Shown: one piece after another, positions 58,001-64,000 of the stretch | How positions within the stretch are numbered: the first letter of the stretch is position 1 | Layout: each line of letters opens with the position of its first letter | Source of the DNA: Aquilaria yunnanensis | Lineage: Eukaryota > Streptophyta > Magnoliopsida > Malvales > Thymelaeaceae | Length of the DNA stretch: 64,000 bases | Direction of reading: 5' to 3' | NCBI GenBank assembly: GCA_039654915.1 | Contig: CM077594.1 | Span: 100,826,893-100,890,892, forward strand | The notes under the pieces: generated by a model | What the model saw: only the letters and a program-made list of their open reading frames with translations | Told to the model about the DNA's origin: nothing | The model's database searches: none | Program-made: the position numbers and the translations under genes

Positions 58001-59109
58001 TGGTTTAAGTGGCTAAATTAATGTTTACATAAATCCACATATCTAGTCCTTAATAATTCGTGGACCCAATGTTTTAATTTTCTTGTTTGTTAGCCTTCTA
58101 CATTTAGCAATAATAAAACAATATTAATTCCAGCCCTTTCCTCCAACCACAACATTGGAACTACATAGGATAAGCAAGGCAAGAACAACATTCACCCATA
58201 GCCCCCTAACCGAACCCAATTCATTGTAATTTAAGTTATTTTTCAAGCTTCCATATTTAGTTTATTAAACAAGCTAGCATGGAACATAAATTTCCATCAA
58301 CTCTAGGTATGAAATAGAACCAGAAAAATCAAGGAAAATAATTTTTTTACTTACTTGCAACAATTGAGCTCAACTCTAGCTCCTTATGCAAGAACACCAA
58401 AATTGACACTAATTTCTCTTAATTTCCTAGCTAATTTAGCTAGGATTTCACTTATTTGTAGCTTGAATAAGTTCGGCCATGAAGTTTCTGTAGCGAGGAG
58501 GCAGGTTTTGGGTGGCTAAGTCTGGGAGAAGAAGCTCAGGTTTGCTTAATCAACACACCACTGCCTCACCTCTTCACACACTTGTGCCACGTAGCTGGTG
58601 CCCCTTTTGTCAGTTTCGTTTTAACAGATCCTTATGTGCAGCACGATAAAAAATTTAGGACCAGATTCGAAATTTAGCAGCTCCTCAATCCTTCACTGAT
58701 TTAATTACACTTCCAGTCCTCAATTTCCAGAAACATCCAACTAGTCCCAAGTTTTCTATTCATCACACTTAAACCACTTATGGACAATCTAGTCAATCCA
58801 CAATTTCATGATGATAGAGCGGGAATCACAAAAAACCGTGAAATTTCAAATTTAATATTTTTTCATGTTCTATCAAACTATGCAATAAAAATATGTCACT
58901 ATGTGAAATTACAAAAATGCCCCTCTTGGTCCGATTTGCTTAAATGATCAATTTTATCTCGTTTAAGCTACTAAACCATCTAATATCGAGATGTGACTTG
59001 CAAATAAATTTTCTAAAGTGTCAATTTATTAAATTAACTAGTTATCTAGTAATTTGAATTTCCTATAATTATCTTGCAAATTAAACTTATAGCTCTAAGG
59101 GTTGTCACA
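55052..59109 (-). mobile_element. LTR-type insertion (Ty3-like family, copy 3) inside LINE B
   Basis: Begins TGTCATAGGCC and ends GGTTGTCACA, close to the termini of copy 1 (TGTCACAGCCC ... GGTGTAACA). Flanks are GGTAT (55047-55051) and AGTAT (59110-59114). LINE sequence stops and resumes at these points. At 4058 bp it is more than twice the other copies, so it probably contains a further insertion. The stretch from about 55321, with GTCCGAGTGTCGAACCACAG, resembles leader sequence of Ty3 elements read backwards. The minus frames at 55894-56178 and 56556-56756 have no recognisable domain. Confidence 0.6.
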
Positions 59110-60475
59110 AGTATGGTAGGTTAGAGTTTGTGATTATTACCCTGAGGTACCTAAGGATCCTCCCAAATCTTAACTATCTCCAGCTCTGATCTATCAAAGC
59201 CCTTTCTCCTTGAAACTATCCCTACCACGGATCATACTCAACCACCTCTATGAAGCATTTGGACATTTCTCAGCCTGCAAGAAATCCTGCCAAGGAAAAT
59301 AAAAACCTTTCACAATTTTGGCCCATAATGCATTTGGATTTTGAATCAATCTCCAAGCAAAGCTTGGCTAGAAGAGTTTGATTAAAAGTCTCCAAATTTC
59401 TAAAACCAAGCCCACTTTTGCATTTAAGGAGTGTCAAAGTATTATAATTCTTCCAATGCATCTTATTTCCATTTTCAAAAAAATCCCACCAACAGTTAGC
59501 AACAAAGGCATTAATCTTCTTACACCAACCTTTTGTAAACTTGAAAATGGCCATAGACTATACTAGAATTGCAAAAGCAACGACTTTAATCAAAACTTCC
59601 TTCCCCGAGTAAGATAATGGCTTTTTTTTCTGGCCTCATTGCCACCTTACCTCTCATTATAGCCATTGCCTCAAACTTTGATTTCCCTTAAATGGGTGGT
59701 AGGCCAAGATATTTCCTGGGTATGTACATCTTTGAATGCCTAAACTTGTGACAACCCTATATAGAATATTGAGAGGTGTATTTCTACTAAAGAAAATAGA
59801 AAATTTCTCTATATTGATAACTTGACCTAAACATCACAATACTGCCTAACAACATGCTGCATTGTCTTACAGTTTTTTATAGTTGCTTTGAAAAAAAAAT
59901 TGGGAATCATCAGCAAATAGTAAATGAGAAAATGAAGGACAAGTTTGAGACATCTGAAAAGTTGCTAGCTAATTACTACATTCTGCATCACTGGATAAAG
60001 CTAACAGACTTTCAATTACCAAGATGAAGAAATAGGGAGACAAAGAGTCTCATTTGTCTAATCCCCCTAAAAGGTCTAAATGATTTTGTATCTTTAGCAT
60101 TGAATAACATCTTATATGAAAACGGAAGTAACAAGTTGCATGAGCCAGTTAACCCAAGTATCATTGAAACTCAATCTTTTCACAAAGGTAGCTAGAAAAA
60201 TGAGATTCAACCCTATCATATGCTTTATTCATGTTAATTTTAAAGGTTATGTCCCCAACTTTTTCTTTTTCTAGATAAATGACATTCAACCTATCATATG
60301 CTTCTTACTCCATGCTGCTAAAATCCACTCGACATCGCTGTAACCTTTTCTGCAAACCAATACCCTCAACTGGGTTAGCTATCTTTGTCCATGCTTCTTG
60401 AACCCCTACTTTACACTAAGGATCTCTTACCCTTTTATCTTCAAACTAAAACTGTTTCTGACTGTGTTAACTCAA
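59110..60475 (-). pseudogene. LINE B, reverse transcriptase part
   Basis: Minus-strand frames in protein order: FSFEDKRVRDP and VGVQEAWTKIANPVEG (endonuclease-RT linker) near 60460-60400; DITFKINMNKAYDRVE near 60235; DSLSPYFFILVIESLLALS near 60050; the catalytic box LLFADDS near 59920-59905; and LLKCKSGLGFRNLETFNQTL in an open frame at 59270-59554. A large deletion separates the linker from RT motif A. Stops interrupt most segments, so the copy is dead. No complete endonuclease is present. Confidence 0.88.
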
Positions 60476-61185
60476 ACATTTTCATTCCCAGACTATGACT
60501 CGGATGACCTAGTCCTCCAACTATGCACTATAGGATACTTTGCTCATTTAAGTCATTAACTTGTTTCATATGCAATCACGTGGCACTAACTTCATTAAAT
60601 TTTTAATGGTGTAGTTTAATTTTTGGCCTTGGATTACAAAAATATATAACTTTAAGCACTTAAGGTAATTATGTGCAACTTATTAGGGCTTTTTTTCCCA
60701 ACAAAGTTGAGCTTGTAAAATAAGAAATTATACAAATGAAAGGAAAAAATAATAGAAAATTAAAATTGTATTATGTTAATTATTACTTTAAAAAAATAAT
60801 TTAATTATAGTAGGAAGCAAACATCTATCTACATAATAATTAATATTTTTCATGAAGTAACTAGTTTTTATAAAATTTATTCCTAAAAAACCTAAAAAAA
60901 TAAATCAATGATAAAAATTACTCTTTCAAAAATCTTTTAAAACATTTTTATTTTTTAAAACATAGGATTTAATAAAAATAGAAAATGGTCATACAATCAT
61001 TATATATTTAAATAATGAATTTTTTAGAATCTATCCATTCATCCTAAGCTCTTTTTCAAATTATTTGTGTCAAGAAATTTTGCTGGATGATATGTATATT
61101 TGTACATAATAAGTGTTGAAACAAAAATTATGCAAAAACTTTGTGTCTTCCAAAAACTAAATGCAACCCCGTCATGGTTCACCAC
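60476..61185. other. AT-rich spacer
   Basis: No gene or clear repeat pair was recognised. Confidence 0.5.
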
Positions 61186-62077
61186 CTTTACACTTTGTTT
61201 GGATTAATTCATTAAGTGGAGGGAAGGGGAAGGGATCATCACTTCACATTGTTTTGATAGAATTAATAAAGGGAATGAAGGGATATACACTTGACCTTGT
61301 TTGGATATATTCATTAAAGGAAGAGGATTAAACTAATTTTTTCCTTATTACAAATTTATCCTGATTTAACCTTTTTAACCAAGTTTTTTCTTTTTCCTAA
61401 TAATGTGATTAATCGTTTACAATAGAAAAATTTGTGCATATGGACCAGCAACACATGTTACGTTGATTTTAACAAGATATTAATGAAAATAAAAAACATG
61501 TAGAATGTTTGATTTTTAAGTAAAATTTGTTAAACAAAATAGAAAAAATTGTTTGAAAATTTTTATTAGTAAGTAAAATTGTTAAAAAGAAGGAAATGGA
61601 AATTAATAAACAAAACGTAAAGAAAATTTTCATAAATGTTCTCCCAATTACAATGTAAGTAGATACTTATTAGATAAAACATAAGTAATAAAATCTAAAA
61701 TTGTTCATGGAAAAATAGCAAATTTTCTACCCTTAAAAATAAAAGTGTTCCAACTTATTGAATGTAAATAAAATATAAAATGAAAACCATCTTCGGCCAA
61801 AATGTCTGAACACCAATCACATGACAATTTCCTTCCTCTTTTCCTAAGGACATCTCAGCACCGCTCATAGTTTTTTCTGGATGTGCAATCAAATAAACAT
61901 ATGCATTAGTTAACACATATGGCTCAAGTGATATTTCTTCTAAAAAGGACTAGACTTGTTCTTCAAGAATTGGAAGTCGCTACATCACCTTTTCAAATAC
62001 TTAATTTCCTTATTCCATGACTTGAGCAACATAATCAATTGCTTGTTTAATCAATATTCCATCATCATTATCAGCCT

Positions 62078-62805
62078 TCATTTTTTTAACCTTACTTTTA
62101 CGAGCTTATGCTTGAGAGGAAGGCTATTTTGCATCATAAAATAGGCTTGAAGTCTCCAAATTAACCTCATTTTGAGAGACAATATGATCAATGTCTTCAA
62201 TGAACTCCGTCTGTTAAAAACTTGATGATGTCTTACTTCTTTTGCAGTTCCACTTTCATCACTTGTAGCTCTATCATTCCCATATAGTATTAGCATTTTA
62301 TCATAATGGGGAACAAGTTTTTTCATTCATTCATGAGCTGCAGGGCTTTCCTTAAAAAGCAAATAACAAAAAAATAAGTTCAAAATGATTCATATAAATA
62401 ATCAATAAATGAAATAATTTTTTTATGGCTACTTATTAGTAGAAGATATTGACCTTAACGAGGCTTTCCCAAACCTCAGGTTTTGCACTCCAAAGCTTGG
62501 TAATAGGATTTCATGCAAAACCACTCATACCATTCCTCCAAAGATCATAACATTTTATAAAATTATTTTTCAGTGCTTTCCATCAGTTTTTTACCTTGTC
62601 CTACGTTATATATTCCTCAATTTTTTTTTCTTAATTCAATGACAATGTTGTCATAGGCTTGGGAGATAAAAATCCCATGTTTCTTTAGGCCTTTCTCCTA
62701 TTGGTACATTAAGGCATCCAACAAAGCTTCATCCATTAAAGGTATCCAAACCACTAGATTCCTCTTACCATAAGTTTCAACACCACTAAAATTGTCCCAT
62801 TCCAT
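62078..62805 (-). pseudogene. Myb/SANT-like partner protein of the PIF/Harbinger element
   Basis: In PIF/Harbinger elements this protein helps bring the transposase to the nucleus and the element ends. From ATG 62805 the frame reads MEWDNFSGVE, then the helix-turn-helix region VVWIPLMDEALLDALMYQ, interrupted by a stop, then HGIFISQAYDNIVIELRKKN. Later frames give ALKNNFIKCYDLWRNGMSGF and NPITKLWSAKPEVWESLVK. After a probable intron the C-terminal part resumes at 62326: MKKLVPHYDKMLILYGNDRA. Stops and frameshifts make it non-functional. Confidence 0.8.
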
Positions 62806-62988
62806 TCTAGTCACATGATAAGAACAATTAATTACAAAATTAAAGAAGTTAATCAATGTCATAATAAGGAAACAATTGGGCGATTTTAAATAAGCAAAAA
62901 ATGTTCTATATCATGGCAAGTAATCATGTTCATTATTCAACTTTAAAAAAAAAGTCTATCTTATAAAGGGCAAGTAATGATAAACATT

Positions 62989-64000
62989 TTATGTATGATA
63001 ACTATAATTAGTCAACATGGCACTAGATAAAGAATTTCTAACCAACTCCCTTGTATGTTCATCATCTTCGTTTGCTCAAGGACAACAACGTAGATGTTGA
63101 TTCCTAATTCGTTGGTCAACCTCCGCTAGAAGCCCCTCATCTGTATCAACACCCAACAAATAGTTATGCAAAATACAATATACTAAAACAATCAATTTAT
63201 ATGTTTTAACCTCATATATTGGTTCATTGCACTTGATAAGATTGAGAATCTCTTTTTTAACACCCCAAAAGCACGTTCTATTACATTTTGTAAAGATGCA
63301 TGACGATGATTAAATAACTCTCGTATAGTTCTCGGAAGGTTATTTGAGAACTCATTCAAGGGATAAATGACACCTCTAAAAGGTGTGATAAATTCAGCTT
63401 TTAGCCTGAATCCAGCATTTGCAAAAAAATATTTTCCTAAAAATAAAATAATAAACCCATTATAAATTAAAATATTAATAAATAATAATTAATTAAAAGT
63501 TTATAATTTGATAATTCTTAGTATATTACCTTCAAGAACCTCAAGCTTGTTTTCCCTAGACAATGCATCCTTTAGAATTCTTGAGTAAGATATAATACAC
63601 TCCCATCCAGAGAGAACATACGTAAACTTCAAATCAAATGACCATGCACATAGTACATTCATTGTCGGGTAATCTTTCCTCCCACAATATCATAGAGCAA
63701 CTCGAGTAGACACTTTAGCATTAATGTGTGTGTCATCAATTGCCCCAATGCAATCATATTATTTTATGATTAGGAAAACTAAATGCCAGGTAGACTGTTA
63801 TTACTAAAATGTGAAGGAAAACTACAATTAAGTAAAATAATTATTACCTTAAAATATAGATGAAATTTATTGTTCTGTTAAATTTCTGGAGGAGTAGCAG
63901 TTCTATTATGTTGTCTAATGAATCTTTCCTCCAACTCTAAAATAGCTTCCAAAACTCAATGTAAATGATGACTTATTTTTTCTCTAGAGCGATTGAACAA
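62989..64000 (-). pseudogene. PIF/Harbinger transposase (DDE_4 type), partial and decayed
   Basis: Exon-like segments on the minus strand: 63849-64000 (REKISHH, LELEERFIRQHNRTATPPEI), 63530 to about 63757 (IGAIDDTHINAKVSTRVAL, the first catalytic Asp region, then YPTMNVLCAWSFDLKFTYVL) and 62989-63436 (YFFANAGFRLKAEFITPFRG, then LPRTIRELFNHRHASLQNVI and ERAFGVLKKRF). The last catalytic Glu is in NVIERAFG. The 63530/63436 junction is a clean GT-AG join in phase; the acceptor near 63757 is lost. In-frame stops occur (for example two in the first segment), and a frameshift follows NQYMR near 63215. The N-terminus is outside the window. Confidence 0.88.

Larger units (their letters stand above)
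61186..64000 (-). mobile_element. PIF/Harbinger element, decayed, right end outside window
   Basis: The left limit is taken near TTGTTTGGATTAATTCATTA (about 61198), a subterminal phrase that recurs in altered form at about 61299 (TTGTTTGGATATATTCATTA). The element carries the superfamily's two genes, both on the minus strand: a DDE transposase and a Myb/SANT-like protein. Both are broken. The opposite terminus and the 3-bp duplication cannot be checked. Confidence 0.7.

Overview
The window is plant nuclear DNA, most likely from a eudicot. It is AT-rich, has GT-AG introns, and carries NAC and phytocyanin genes. About two thirds or more consists of plant transposable elements: MULE, PIF/Harbinger, Stowaway, hAT, Copia, a Ty3-like LTR family, L1-type LINEs and a SINE. 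No prokaryotic, organellar or CRISPR features were seen.

There are three convincing host genes. A three-exon NAC transcription factor lies at 12.3-13.9 kb (+). A two-exon uclacyanin-type phytocyanin lies at 50.3-51.0 kb (+). A small L18-family (uL18-like) protein gene lies at 53.0-53.4 kb (-). Between the last two is a coding-like minus-strand stretch (51.2-52.4 kb) that I do not recognise.

Layout: 0-4.6 kb, decayed MULE with a mudrA-like transposase, a convergent exon-like frame and a right terminal repeat. 4.6-5.35 kb, foldback element with 153-bp tandem repeats. 6.85-10.2 kb, long-TIR element split by a solo LTR. 12.0-14.2 kb, NAC gene. 16-16.75 kb, two MITEs side by side. 17.9-18.5 kb, foldback element. 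18.8-26.2 kb, a LINE whose 5' end is inverted, split by a dead Copia element and by a solo LTR. 26.5-29.5 kb, two more inverted-repeat elements and a 27-G run. 30.1-38.8 kb, an intact Copia retrotransposon (1351-aa Gag-Pol, near-identical LTRs) inside a Stowaway MITE. 40-40.6 kb, foldback. 41.2-42.85 kb, a Pack-MULE carrying a broken isopentenyltransferase gene. 43.2 kb, a pseudogene fragment of the NAC gene. 47.2-48.2 kb, hAT element. 50.3-53.4 kb, host genes and a SINE. 53.5-60.5 kb, a second LINE split by an LTR-type insertion. 61.2-64 kb, decayed PIF/Harbinger element with transposase and Myb/SANT-like partner, cut by the window end.

Insertions are layered and can be ordered from target-site duplications: TTTAG (Copia in Stowaway), AGCTC (Copia in LINE), AAGCA/AAGTA and GGTAT/AGTAT (LTRs in LINEs), AATGG/AACGG (solo LTR), a 9-bp near-duplicate (Pack-MULE), CTCAAGGA (hAT) and TAA (Tourist-like). 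The strongest signals for follow-up are the Pack-MULE with the cytokinin-biosynthesis gene copy, the 10-bp-phased AGCT array in the young Copia LTRs, and the DNA-level NAC duplicate about 31 kb from its parent.
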